From contig NZ_QUGI01000002.1 of NCBI RefSeq assembly GCF_003478995.1, positions 484,177-548,176 of the forward strand: DNA of 64,000 bases, given 5' to 3'. The notes below the pieces were generated by a model. It saw nothing but the letters and a program-made list of their open reading frames with translations. It searched no databases and was not told the origin of the DNA. A program made the translations under genes and the position numbers. Of the stretch, positions 8,904 through 17,173 are shown one piece after another; the first letter of the stretch is position 1, and every line of letters begins with the position of its first letter. This stretch comes from Pseudoflavonifractor sp. AF19-9AC. GTDB taxonomy: Bacteria > Bacillota > Clostridia > Oscillospirales > Oscillospiraceae.

Positions 8904-9566
8904 TCAGTCCGGCGGCATGGGCCACCGGGTCAAAGCGTCGGCGGCGGAGCGGAGCAGGGCCAGAAATCCGTCCATCTGCTCCTCAAAGTGGGGGTAGGCC
9001 GCCCGGCGCACCTCCTCCGTGTCGAGGCCGGAGCCGCTCTGCTGCATGGCCTCGCTCACCCAGGGGCTGCCTCCCTTCACGGTGCCCTCCAGATTGGCTG
9101 GTCCCGCCTCCACGGTGTGCCAGCCCTCTCCAACGGGGGAGGGGTAGACCCGCAGATACTCCTTTTTCCGCCCGGCCAGACAATTTCTCAGCTCCAGACT
9201 GCCCAGCACCAGCTTGGTAAAGGCCCGGTCGCTGGTGGTGACCATCCTTCCTCCCAGGGCCTCCGGGTAACCGAAATCCATGTCCCGGCCCAGCAGCCCG
9301 GCCACACCGCTGACCCCTCCGCCCACCAGGCCCTTGGCCCGGATGTGCAGAGTATAGTCCCGCGCCAGCTTCACCATGGTGCGTCCCCGCAGGGCGGGTA
9401 CCTCGCCCCGGCCCAGGTTGGCGTCGTACACATTCACCAGCAGGGGATGCTTTCCCTCCTGGGGAAGCACCAGCTGTGCGTCACAGCTCCAGTCCTCGCC
9501 CCCGAAGAACCATCCGCCCCGAGCCTGCTGATACCAGGCCAGATATTCATTCCAGTTCACCAGCAT
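8904..9566 (-). CDS. Hypothetical protein, tandem paralogue B
   Basis: 220 residues, paralogous to the gene at 8222. The start at 9566 has GGGGAGGAGACGTCC in front and aligns the N-terminus (LVNWNEYLAWYQQARGG) with that of paralogue A (YYYYRLRGG); the frame stays open 45 bp further upstream. The shared motif here is MDFGYPE, and the C-terminus is ALTRWPMPPD. No function can be assigned. It lies between mutL and miaA in an otherwise housekeeping cluster. Confidence 0.75.
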   Translation of the reverse strand: MLVNWNEYLAWYQQARGGWFFGGEDWSCDAQLVLPQEGKHPLLVNVYDANLGRGEVPALRGRTMVKLARDYTLHIRAKGLVGGGVSGVAGLLGRDMDFGYPEALGGRMVTTSDRAFTKLVLGSLELRNCLAGRKKEYLRVYPSPVGEGWHTVEAGPANLEGTVKGGSPWVSEAMQQSGSGLDTEEVRRAAYPHFEEQMDGFLALLRSAADALTRWPMPPD

Positions 9567-9649
9567 GGACGTCTCCTCCCCATAAAAAGAAATTCGGACG
9601 CTTGGCCCCATGGGACCTCCACAGCGGCAAATGACGGGTCAATATAGAT

Positions 9650-9726
9650 CTGGCGGGCCGATGAGACATCGGCCCCTACGAAAAGTTCATCCCACCCCAG
9701 GGGGCGGATGCTCATCCGCCCCCACA
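9650..9726. repeat. R3 REP-like palindromes (two)
   Basis: GGGCCGATG/CATCGGCCC followed by CTACG (9653-9680), and GGGGGCGGATG/CATCCGCCCCC (about 9699-9725). Confidence 0.75.
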
Positions 9727-9773
9727 AAAAACATTCAGGCGGGCGGACCGTTTTCTTCCTCCCACCCCCTTTG

Positions 9774-9842
9774 CAGGCGGGCGCAGAGGCGAAACGAAGT
9801 TTCGCAGGAAGTTCTTTGCTAAGCTTTCTTTCAAGAAAGCGT
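9774..9842 (-). repeat. R2 two-hairpin repeat, copy 5, abutting mutL stop
   Basis: On the minus strand the first hairpin (GCTTTCTTGAAAGAAAGC) begins immediately after the mutL stop codon and can serve as its transcription terminator. Second hairpin here is GCGAAAC/GTTTCGC, a compensated G-C to A-T change relative to other copies. Confidence 0.85.
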
Positions 9843-11942
9843 TTAGGCGCGCTTGAACTGCTTCTCCAGCTCCTTTTTGGTCAGCTCGATGGCCACCGGC
9901 CGGCCGTGGGGGCAGTACTTCACGGTACCGTCCATGACTGCTTTGGCCACCCGCTCCAGCTCCGGTCCGCTGGTCTTCCAGCCCCCCTTGATGGCCGCCT
10001 TGCAGGCCATGGTGTGCAGCAGCTCGTCCCGGGCGGCGGCGGGGTCGGCGGACCCGGTGGTGATGAGCTTCCGGGCCAGCTCCTCCAGGGTGGCCTCAAT
10101 GTCTCCCACCTCCACATCGAAGGGAGCCTGACGCACCGCCAGATCCCGGCCCAGCTCATCCACGTCGAAGCCGAACTCCTCCAGCAGCTCCTGGTGGGCC
10201 AGCAGAGCCTCCCGCTCCTCCGCCCCCAGGCGGCACACCACCGGGGTCAGCAGGGTCTGGGCCATGGGGTCGTAGCCCTGGGCCTTCATGCGGTCAAAAT
10301 TCATCCGCTCGTGGGCGGCGTGCTTGTCAATGAAGAAGACCCGCTCCCCCTGCTCCACAATAATGTAGGTGTTCAGCACCTCACCGGCCACCCGCCAGGG
10401 CTCCTGGGCGGCCTCCGCCTCCGTGGCAATGGCCTGCTGCTCCGGCTCGGCGGGGCTCACTTCCTCCGCCGGGACAGAAGCGGGCTGGGCCACCGGCTTT
10501 TCCACCGGAATGGGCACCTGCTCCGCCTTCGCGGTCTCCACCACCGGAATGTTTTCCACAGGGGCGGGCTCCACCGGGACCTTATGCTCCACAGGGGCCA
10601 CCTCCGCCACTGGGACAACCGTCCGGCTCACCGGGGCCACGGGCTCCGGGGTTACCGCCGCGGGGGCGAGCTTCTTCTCCGGCTCCATTTGCTTCACCGG
10701 GGCAGGGGAGGGGATCGTCTCCACCGTCCGGGGCCGGGCGGGGGAGACCACCCCCCAGCTGCCCGGGGGGTTCGCCTTCTTCGGCTCCCCGCCCCTGCTC
10801 CAGGCGGGGGCGGCGGGCATCCGCACCGCGGCCCCCCCGTCGGCCACCCGGGGCTTGGGGGAGAGCACCGTCTGGCTGGGGGTGACGGCGTCCTTCCCCT
10901 CAAAGCCGGGCAGGGCGGTGTTCCTGCCCTCCAGGGTGAGGGCGGGGCGGGAGCGGTCGGCCTCCAGGGCGGAGAGAACGGCGTGGTAGATGGCGGAAAA
11001 CACCTGCCGCTCGTTGCCGAACTTCACTTCCGTCTTGGCCGGATGGACGTTCACATCCACCGCCGACAGCTTGGTTTCCAGATGGAGAACACAGCCGGGG
11101 AACCGGCCCACCATCTTCTGATTCTTATAGGCCTCCTCCAGGGCGGCAGCCATCATGGGGCTTTTCACCTGGCGGCCATTGACGAAGAAGAACTGCCAGC
11201 TGCGGCTGGCCCGGCAGCAGGCGGGCATGGACACAAAGCCGGTGACGGTCATGTCCTCGCCCCCGGCTTTCACCTCCCGGAAGCCCAAGGCCAGCTCCCG
11301 GCCCAGCACGGCGTAGACGGCGCTCTTGAGCTGGCCGTCCCCGGGGGTGAGCAGCTCCTGCTTGCCGTCCCGGATGAACTTCACGCTCACCTCCGGGTGG
11401 GACAGGGCCACCCGCTGGACCACGGAGAAGACAGCCGCCCCCTCGGCGGTGTCCTTCTTCACAAACTTCAGCCGGGCGGGGGTGTTGAAAAAGAGGTCCC
11501 GCACCACCATGGTGGTGCCCAGGGGACAGCCGGCCTCCTCCACCTCACCGGGCACGCCCCCCTCCAGAGCCAGAGATGCCCCCAGGGGGCTGTCCGCCGT
11601 GCGGGACATGACTTCCACCCGGCTCACCGCGGAGATGGCCGCCAGAGCCTCGCCCCGGAAGCCCAGGGTGCCGATGGCCTCCAGGTCATATTCCGTGCGC
11701 AGCTTGCTGGTGGCGTGGCGGAGAAAGGCGGTCTTCAGCTCCCCGGCGGGGATGCCCCGGCCGTCGTCGGTCACCCGCAGGAAGGTCATTCCGCCCCGGG
11801 CAATCTCCACCGTCACCTTGGAGGCTCCGGCGTCAATGGCGTTCTCCATGAGCTCCTTGGCCACCGAGGCGGGGCGCTCCACCACCTCGCCGGCGGCGAT
11901 GAGGTCGGCCACATGGGAGTCCAATACTTGAATCTTAGGCAT
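9843..11942 (-). CDS. mutL: DNA mismatch repair protein MutL
   Basis: 699 residues. The GHKL ATPase occupies about residues 1-330 (ELMENAIDAGA, DDGRGIP, GFRGEALAAIS). A long Pro/Val/Glu-rich linker covers roughly 345-515. The C-terminal endonuclease/dimerisation domain has DKHAAHERMNFD (family DQHAxxExxxxE with Q to K and the last E to D), ACKAAIKGG and CPHGRP. It nicks the new strand after MutS recognition. Two small membrane protein genes separate it from mutS. The metal-site motif is slightly divergent but complete enough to expect nicking activity. Confidence 0.96.
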   Translation of the reverse strand: MPKIQVLDSHVADLIAAGEVVERPASVAKELMENAIDAGASKVTVEIARGGMTFLRVTDDGRGIPAGELKTAFLRHATSKLRTEYDLEAIGTLGFRGEALAAISAVSRVEVMSRTADSPLGASLALEGGVPGEVEEAGCPLGTTMVVRDLFFNTPARLKFVKKDTAEGAAVFSVVQRVALSHPEVSVKFIRDGKQELLTPGDGQLKSAVYAVLGRELALGFREVKAGGEDMTVTGFVSMPACCRASRSWQFFFVNGRQVKSPMMAAALEEAYKNQKMVGRFPGCVLHLETKLSAVDVNVHPAKTEVKFGNERQVFSAIYHAVLSALEADRSRPALTLEGRNTALPGFEGKDAVTPSQTVLSPKPRVADGGAAVRMPAAPAWSRGGEPKKANPPGSWGVVSPARPRTVETIPSPAPVKQMEPEKKLAPAAVTPEPVAPVSRTVVPVAEVAPVEHKVPVEPAPVENIPVVETAKAEQVPIPVEKPVAQPASVPAEEVSPAEPEQQAIATEAEAAQEPWRVAGEVLNTYIIVEQGERVFFIDKHAAHERMNFDRMKAQGYDPMAQTLLTPVVCRLGAEEREALLAHQELLEEFGFDVDELGRDLAVRQAPFDVEVGDIEATLEELARKLITTGSADPAAARDELLHTMACKAAIKGGWKTSGPELERVAKAVMDGTVKYCPHGRPVAIELTKKELEKQFKRA

Positions 11943-12084
11943 GGTTTTCCTCTACATTTCGTAATTTTCGTTCGTCGCTCTACTATTTGGATCTATTTTG
12001 TTCCATCTGCTCCACCGAATTGGGGATCAGGACCAGCTTCCCCCGTCCAGGGGTGTAGCGCGCGGGCGTTCCCTGTTTCGCTGC

Positions 12085-12549
12085 TTAGCCCTCCGCGTCC
12101 TCTGTCCCGTCCAGACGCTCAATGGTCTGCTTCAGCGCCCAGCCCATCTCCCGGATGCTGCGGATGGAGGCATCCCGTTCCTTGCCCCGGACCAGAGCGG
12201 CCAGGCGCATGGTCTGCCGCCCCTTGATGATGAGATAGAGGCTGCCCTTGGTAAAGGTGCCGTTCTTCAGCCCCACCGAGTCAATGTCTTCCAGGGGCAC
12301 CACCCGCGTCCCCACCGTCAGCTTCTCATCGTCCAGGGTCCAGTCCGCCGTATAAATATGCCAGCGGCGCAGCAGCGTCAGGCGCAGAATAATTGCCGCT
12401 GCAATCAGCAGACAGGTGGCTCCGGCCAGGGCGTCCTCGGTGGTGCTCTTCTCCAGGATGGACCACACCACGGCCGTGGCCAGGAGCACCCCCACCCAGT
12501 AGCCTTCATCCCGGGCGGCGTTGCGTAAAATCAGGTTTCCTTGCTGCAT
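12085..12549 (-). CDS. Small membrane protein, PH-like
   Basis: 154 residues. Two hydrophobic segments lie at about 18-34 and 40-58. A soluble beta-rich region follows (WTLDDEKLTVGTRVVPLEDIDSVGLKNG), which resembles bacterial PH-type domains that follow transmembrane pairs. It ends in an acidic tail. It lies between mutL and the DUF3592-like gene and is probably co-transcribed with mutS. Function unknown; the PH-like call is by pattern only. Confidence 0.65.
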   Translation of the reverse strand: MQQGNLILRNAARDEGYWVGVLLATAVVWSILEKSTTEDALAGATCLLIAAAIILRLTLLRRWHIYTADWTLDDEKLTVGTRVVPLEDIDSVGLKNGTFTKGSLYLIIKGRQTMRLAALVRGKERDASIRSIREMGWALKQTIERLDGTEDAEG

Positions 12550-12571
12550 CTTGTTCTTCCTTTCTCAATCG

Positions 12572-13072
12572 CTAAGGGTTCCACCGGTACCGCAGGGTAT
12601 CCGGGTCCACCCAGGCCCGGCGGGGTCGGGCGGGGTCGGCGTAGACGGTGAGCCCGGGGCTGTCCGCCAGGGGCTCCTGCCACAACAATTCACTGCTTAC
12701 GGTGTACTCCCTGCCGTCCAGGGTGTATGCACACCGGAGGGTCCAGGGGGAGTGCTGTCCCGGAAGGGTGACAACGTTATCCACATTCCAGGTGATAAAG
12801 GGGTGGCGCTGTACCTCCAGCACCCGCCCGGGCAGAGGCACGCCCTCCGTCCGCAGACGCTTTTGTTCCCTCCGCTGCCGGGATTGGACCAGGGCACACA
12901 CCCCGCCCGCTCCCAGAAGCACAAGTCCCAGCGTCACGAAGAACCAGGGGCTTCCCCCCTTTACGGACACGCCCAGTCCCACAAAGGCCGCCCCAATCAG
13001 GGCAAAGACGGCCCCCATGCCGGTCAGCAGCACGGTGAGCAGTCCGGCCATGGACCTGGGTGCCCGCTTCAT
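12572..13072 (-). CDS. DUF3592-like membrane protein
   Basis: 166 residues. Two transmembrane segments at about 9-32 and 42-62 are followed by a basic stretch and an extracytoplasmic or cytosolic beta domain (GRVLEVQRH, then YTLDGREYTVSSE and LTVYADPARPRRAWVDP). The last motif, with a Tyr-x-x-Pro-x-x-P-x-x-A/W pattern, is typical of DUF3592 proteins. It lies between mutS and the PH-like gene. Role unknown. Confidence 0.65.
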   Translation of the reverse strand: MKRAPRSMAGLLTVLLTGMGAVFALIGAAFVGLGVSVKGGSPWFFVTLGLVLLGAGGVCALVQSRQRREQKRLRTEGVPLPGRVLEVQRHPFITWNVDNVVTLPGQHSPWTLRCAYTLDGREYTVSSELLWQEPLADSPGLTVYADPARPRRAWVDPDTLRYRWNP

Positions 13073-13102
13073 GTTCGGTCCCTCCCGTTCCTTCCGCAGC
13101 TC

Positions 13103-15706
13103 TTATCCGTTCAAATCTTGCTTCAGCTCCGCCAGCAGGTTCAGTGCCTCGATGGGGGAGAGGATGTTCACATCGGTCATGCGGAGCTTCTTGAGCACCG
13201 TCTGGCCCCCCAGATCCATGAGGGATACCTGCTCGCTCTCCCCCACAGCCGGGGCGGCGGGCTGCACGCCCTGCCCCTGCTCCAGTTCGGTGAGGATCTC
13301 CCGGGCCCGCTTCACCACCCGGTCGGGCACGCCCGCCAGCTTGGCCACCTCCACGCCGTAGCTCTGGTCGGCGCCGCCCCGCACGATTTTCCGCAGGAAG
13401 ATGACGTCACCGCCCCGCTTCTTGGCGGCGATGTTGTAGTTCTTCACCCCGGCAATCTGCCCCTCCAGAGCGGTGAGCTCGTGGTAGTGGGTGGCAAATA
13501 GGGTCTTGCAGCCCAGCCGCCTGGGGTCGGCGCAGTACTCCAGCACCGCCCGGGCGATGGCCATGCCGTCGTAGGTGCTGGTGCCCCGGCCAATCTCGTC
13601 CAGAATGAGGAGGGACTTCCGGGTGGCGTTTTTCAGCAGGGCGGCCACCTCGGTCATCTCCACCATGAAGGTGGACTGGCCGGAGGACAGGTCGTCGCTG
13701 GCTCCGATGCGGGTAAACACCCGGTCCACCACGCCCACGTGGGCGGACTTGGCGGGGACGAAGGAGCCCATCTGGGCCATGAGGACGATGAGGGCGGTCT
13801 GGCGCATGTAGGTGGACTTACCGGCCATGTTGGGGCCGGTGATGATGGCGCACTTGTCGTCGCCGCAGTCCATGTGGGTGTCGTTGGGGACGAAGGGGGC
13901 GCCCTTGAGCACCTTTTCCACCACCGGATGGCGGCCCTCCACAATGGTGAGGGTGTCCGAGGCGTCCACCAGGGGCATGCAGTAGTTGTTGGCGGCGGCC
14001 ACGGTGGCAAAGGAGTTCAAAACGTCCACCTGAGCCACGGCGGCGGCCGACTTTTGAATGTTGTGCACCTGGGCGCACACCTGGTCCTTGAGGGAGCAGA
14101 AAATCTGGTACTCCAGGGCGGTGACGGTGTCCTGGGCGGAGAGGATGGCGTGCTCCAGCTCCTTCAATTCCTGGGAAATATACCGCTCGGCGTTGACGGT
14201 GGTCTGCTTCCGCGTCCAGTCGGCGGGCACCAGGTCAATCTGGGACTTGGCCACCTCGATGTAGTAGCCAAAGACCTTGTTGGACTTGACCTTCATGTTC
14301 TTGATACCGGTCTGCTCCTTGGTGCGCACCTCCAGCTGAGCCAGCAGCTCGGCGGAGTGGTTCAAAATGTTGCGCTGGTAGTCCACCTGCTCATCGTAGC
14401 CGTCCCGGATGAAGCCGCCCTCCCTCACGGAGAAGGGGGGCTCGTCCACCAGGGCGGCGCGGAGAAGCTGGCAGAGCTGGGGCAGGTCGTCAAGCTCCTC
14501 CCGCAGGGACTGGAGGAGGGCGGAGGAGCAGCCCTCCAGCAGGGATCGGATACGGGGCAGCTTCTCCAGACCGGTACACAGGGACACCAGGTCCCGGCCT
14601 CCGGCGGAGCCATACACCACCCGGCCCATGAGGCGCTCCAGGTCGGTGACCTCCCGCAACACGGCGGAGAGCTCCTCCCGGGTGATGATGTCCTCCACCA
14701 GGTCGCTCACCGCCTGCTGCCGCCGCCCGATCTGGACGGGTGAGAGGAGAGGGCGCTCCATCCAGCCCCGGATGAGCCGCCCGCCCATGGCGGTCTTGGT
14801 CTTGTCCAGCACCCAGAGGAGGGAGCCCTTCTTATCCTTGGAGCGGAGGGTGGAGGTGAGCTCCAGGGTCTGCCGGGCGGTGAGGTCCAGCTCCATAAAC
14901 TGCCCGGAGGTGTAGTAGGTGAAATTGGCGATGTGGCCAAGGTCGGTCTTCTGGGTCTCGTAGAGGTAGGCCAAGAGGCCCCCGGCGGCCCGCACCGCTC
15001 CGGTGTCCCCCTCGGGGAGGGTTTCCAGGCCGGTTTTGAACTGCTTCTTCACCAGGGCCTGGGCGGCCTCCAGCCGGAAGCGGGCCTCGCCCCCGTTCTC
15101 ACAGGGGCAGTCCAGCCGCTCCCTGAGAAATTCCCCCAGGCCCTCCGTCTTCCAGGCCCCGTCGGACAGCACCGCCTCGGCGGGGTGGAAGCGGCCCAGC
15201 TCGTTTTTCAGGTGGTCCTCCGCCTCCTCCCCGGCGGGGAAGGAGGTGGCGAAGACCTCGCCGGTGGAGATGTCGCAGAGACACAGGCCCCAGCCGGATG
15301 CGTCGGTGAAGATGCCGCAGATGTAGTTATTTTTGCCCTCCTCCAGCATGGAGGAGGCGATGACGGTGCCCGGGGTGATGATGCGGATGATGTCCCGGTC
15401 CACCAGGCCCTTGGCCAGAGCCGGGTCCTCGGTCTGCTCGCAGATGGCCACTTTGTAGCCCTTGGCGATGAGCCGGGCGATGTAGCTGTCACAGGAGTGG
15501 TAAGGCACGCCGCACATGGGGGTGCGCTCCTCCGGGGGCTTGTTCCGGTCCCGGGTGGTGAGGGTCAGGTCCAGCTCCTTGGACACCAGCTTGGCGTCCT
15601 CGTTGAACATTTCGTAAAAATCCCCCAGACGGAAAAACAAAATGGTGTCGGGGTTGCGCTCCTTCATTTCCAGATACTGCTGCATCATGGGGGTCAGCTC
15701 TGCCAT
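13103..15706 (-). CDS. mutS: DNA mismatch repair protein MutS
   Basis: 867 residues, normal MutS1 length. The N-terminal mismatch-binding domain has FFRLGDFYEMF with the Phe-x-Glu wedge. The connector, core and clamp domains follow. The ABC ATPase has Walker A GPNMAGKSTYMRQ, STFMVEM and ILDEIGRGTSTYDG, then FATHYHELT. I start at 15706 (MAELTPMMQQY); the frame is open for 30 codons upstream but those residues have no family counterpart. Upstream spacer holds R3 palindromes and R1 copy 2. Confidence 0.97.
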   Translation of the reverse strand: MAELTPMMQQYLEMKERNPDTILFFRLGDFYEMFNEDAKLVSKELDLTLTTRDRNKPPEERTPMCGVPYHSCDSYIARLIAKGYKVAICEQTEDPALAKGLVDRDIIRIITPGTVIASSMLEEGKNNYICGIFTDASGWGLCLCDISTGEVFATSFPAGEEAEDHLKNELGRFHPAEAVLSDGAWKTEGLGEFLRERLDCPCENGGEARFRLEAAQALVKKQFKTGLETLPEGDTGAVRAAGGLLAYLYETQKTDLGHIANFTYYTSGQFMELDLTARQTLELTSTLRSKDKKGSLLWVLDKTKTAMGGRLIRGWMERPLLSPVQIGRRQQAVSDLVEDIITREELSAVLREVTDLERLMGRVVYGSAGGRDLVSLCTGLEKLPRIRSLLEGCSSALLQSLREELDDLPQLCQLLRAALVDEPPFSVREGGFIRDGYDEQVDYQRNILNHSAELLAQLEVRTKEQTGIKNMKVKSNKVFGYYIEVAKSQIDLVPADWTRKQTTVNAERYISQELKELEHAILSAQDTVTALEYQIFCSLKDQVCAQVHNIQKSAAAVAQVDVLNSFATVAAANNYCMPLVDASDTLTIVEGRHPVVEKVLKGAPFVPNDTHMDCGDDKCAIITGPNMAGKSTYMRQTALIVLMAQMGSFVPAKSAHVGVVDRVFTRIGASDDLSSGQSTFMVEMTEVAALLKNATRKSLLILDEIGRGTSTYDGMAIARAVLEYCADPRRLGCKTLFATHYHELTALEGQIAGVKNYNIAAKKRGGDVIFLRKIVRGGADQSYGVEVAKLAGVPDRVVKRAREILTELEQGQGVQPAAPAVGESEQVSLMDLGGQTVLKKLRMTDVNILSPIEALNLLAELKQDLNG

Positions 15707-15778
15707 GGGTTCACCGTCTTTCTTTCTCGTTGTGTAAGTTGCTTGGTTGTGGTGCGTTGTGGTTCGGAACAGGATTGT

Positions 15779-15903
15779 GGTAGGGGCGGATACCATCCGC
15801 CCGCGGTATCAAGTTACGGTAACTCCGTAGGGGCGCACAGTGTGCGCCCGCCGGTCTTGCTTGCGTCTTTTCCGTAGGGGCCGATGTCCCCATCGGCCCG
15901 CCG
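15779..15903. repeat. R3 REP-like palindromes (three)
   Basis: GGCGGAT..ATCCGCC, GGGCGCACAGTGTGCGCCC and GGGCCGATG..CATCGGCCC, each introduced by TAGGGG or its equivalent, spaced about 50 bp apart. Confidence 0.75.
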
Positions 15904-15925
15904 CATCAGGGCACAAAGCGGTATA

Positions 15926-16560
15926 TGGGGGATTTCGCCTGCGGGCGGGATGGGGATATTTCGCCCCCGGGCGAGTGACTTTCTGTGCAGACAGAAAGTC
16001 ACCAAAGAGCTGCCTAAGGGAAGGGGGATTTCGATTTCCCCCTTCCCTTAGGAAACCCATCCCCTTGAAACGACCAATCAGGGGGGACTGCGGTCCCCCC
16101 TATTGGATGTACCCCCAGGGGATGGAGATGCCCTAAACGGTTCTGCGAAAAATCGAAAGAAGTAGGCGACAAGATACGCTGCCGGGTGCAGCACTGAGAC
16201 GTGGGTGCGTCCCGCAATAAGTTTCCGCCAATCCAGTGTACGTCCCGGTGACGGATCCGTTCACCTGAGCCCTTCCGCGAGGGCGGAAAGGCAGGCGCGT
16301 CGCCTCTTGTAGAAGTAGATGGTCATTTAACCGCCTCTTAGCGGCAGCGGTCGGCGCTTAGACACCAATCCTGGGTTTTTCCCGCGCCGGTGGGATTTTT
16401 TCCACCTTCTTGATGGCTCTCCCGTAAAATCAAAAGGGGTCCGGGGGAGGCGGCATAAAAACACGGAGTGTTTTTCCAGACGCCGTCCCCCAGCGGCGTT
16501 TTGCCTACTTTGCCGACGCGGGCAAAGTAGGTCGCCCGCAGGCGAAATCCCCATTTTCCT
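15926..16560 (+). repeat. R1 hairpin-chain element, copy 2
   Basis: Full-length copy. Ends are TTTCGCCTGCGGGCG and CGCCCGCAGGCGAAA, a terminal inverted repeat. Inside, in order: a GTGACTTTCTGT / ACAGAAAGTCAC hairpin, a CTAAGGGAAGGGGGA / TCCCCCTTCCCTTAG hairpin, a CCAAT..GGGGGG / CCCCCC..ATTGG hairpin with C(UGCG)G loop, the conserved core (16130-16390), an AAAAACAC/GTGTTTTT hairpin and the end hairpin CCTACTTTGCC / GGCAAAGTAGG. No transposase. Ends 26 bp from the 3' end of the XRE gene. Confidence 0.85.
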
Positions 16561-16585
16561 CTCAGTTCAGCAATCCGATCTGTCC

Positions 16586-16822
16586 TTACGGAGCATCCTG
16601 CCCGGACTCCGGGCCGGGAACGTCGCTCCGTCCTGCCAAATAATCCAGCGTCACCCCGTAAAAATCCGCAATCCGAACCAGTGTGGACAATCGAGGCTCC
16701 GCCGTTCCATATTCATAATTCTGATAAGCCCGGGGAGCAGCGTTTATTCCTTCCGCCACCGCAGGCTGCGAAAGCCCCCGCTCCTTGCGCAGGGCAATCA
16801 GCCGCTGGGAAAAAATCGACAT
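16586..16822 (-). CDS. XRE-family HTH regulator (pair 1)
   Basis: 78 residues, almost all helix-turn-helix: FSQRLIALRKERGLSQPAVAEGINAAPRAYQNYEYG with the recognition helix around 25-45, then a YLAGRSDVP tail. It is paralogous to the regulator at 52646 (SQRLxxLRKxxGxSQ, YLxGRSDxP). GGAGG precedes ATG 16822. It is divergent from the small gene at 16912, and the spacer carries two palindromes, so autoregulation is likely. The target beyond its own locus is unknown. Confidence 0.85.
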   Translation of the reverse strand: MSIFSQRLIALRKERGLSQPAVAEGINAAPRAYQNYEYGTAEPRLSTLVRIADFYGVTLDYLAGRSDVPGPESGQDAP

Positions 16823-16837
16823 ATGTGCCTCCATCTC

Positions 16838-16898
16838 TTGACAACGCATAAAGATACGTTTATCATAACATCAAAGTAACGCATCTTTTTGCGTGTAA
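16838..16898 (+). promoter_or_regulatory. Promoter and operators of pair 1
   Basis: TTGACA (16838-16843), 17-bp spacer, TATCAT (16861-16866) drives the small gene. AACGCA-N6-TACGTT sits inside the spacer, and AACGCA-N6-TGCGTG follows at about 16879. These look like two binding sites for the divergent XRE protein. Confidence 0.7.
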
Positions 16899-16911
16899 GG
16901 GGGATTTTTAC

Positions 16912-17172
16912 GTGTTCACACTGATTGACCTTTTATATCAATACGCCCAGGAGCACCGCATGGCCGCGGCATTGGCCGCCGCTGGGCCGGACTTCCGCGC
17001 TGCCTGCCGTCTGGCGGAGCAGGAGCGGACGGAGCTGGAAACCCTTCTGGAGGGGCGGGCGGCGGGGCTCTTTTCCCGCTATCTGGACCACCAGGCCCAG
17101 GCGGAAGAGGACGAACGCCTTGCCCTGTTCCAATGCGGCCTCTCCCTTGGCCGGGAGCTGGCCCAAATCTAG
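16912..17172 (+). CDS. Small helical protein, DUF6809-like (pair 1)
   Basis: 86 residues, GTG start with AAGGGGG upstream. Helical and acidic; the C-terminal FQCGLSLGRELAQI matches FLAGLSLGQELARI of the paralogue at 52969 and resembles small Clostridia proteins labelled DUF6809 (F-x-x-G-x-x-L-G pattern). No catalytic motif. The stop codon ends one base before the stop codon of convergent miaB. It is probably the partner or target of the XRE regulator; biochemical role unknown. Confidence 0.75.
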   Translation: MFTLIDLLYQYAQEHRMAAALAAAGPDFRAACRLAEQERTELETLLEGRAAGLFSRYLDHQAQAEEDERLALFQCGLSLGRELAQI

Positions 17173-17173
17173 C

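Noticed and set aside
15779..15903. Regularly spaced palindromes as a CRISPR array
   Set aside because: Repeats differ in their centres, spacers are irregular, and no cas gene is present.
16270..16310. Hammerhead-like CUGAG..GAAA in the R1 core
   Set aside because: CUGANGA is not satisfied, GAAA is not kept in all copies (AAAA in copy 3) and no cleavage triplet is evident.
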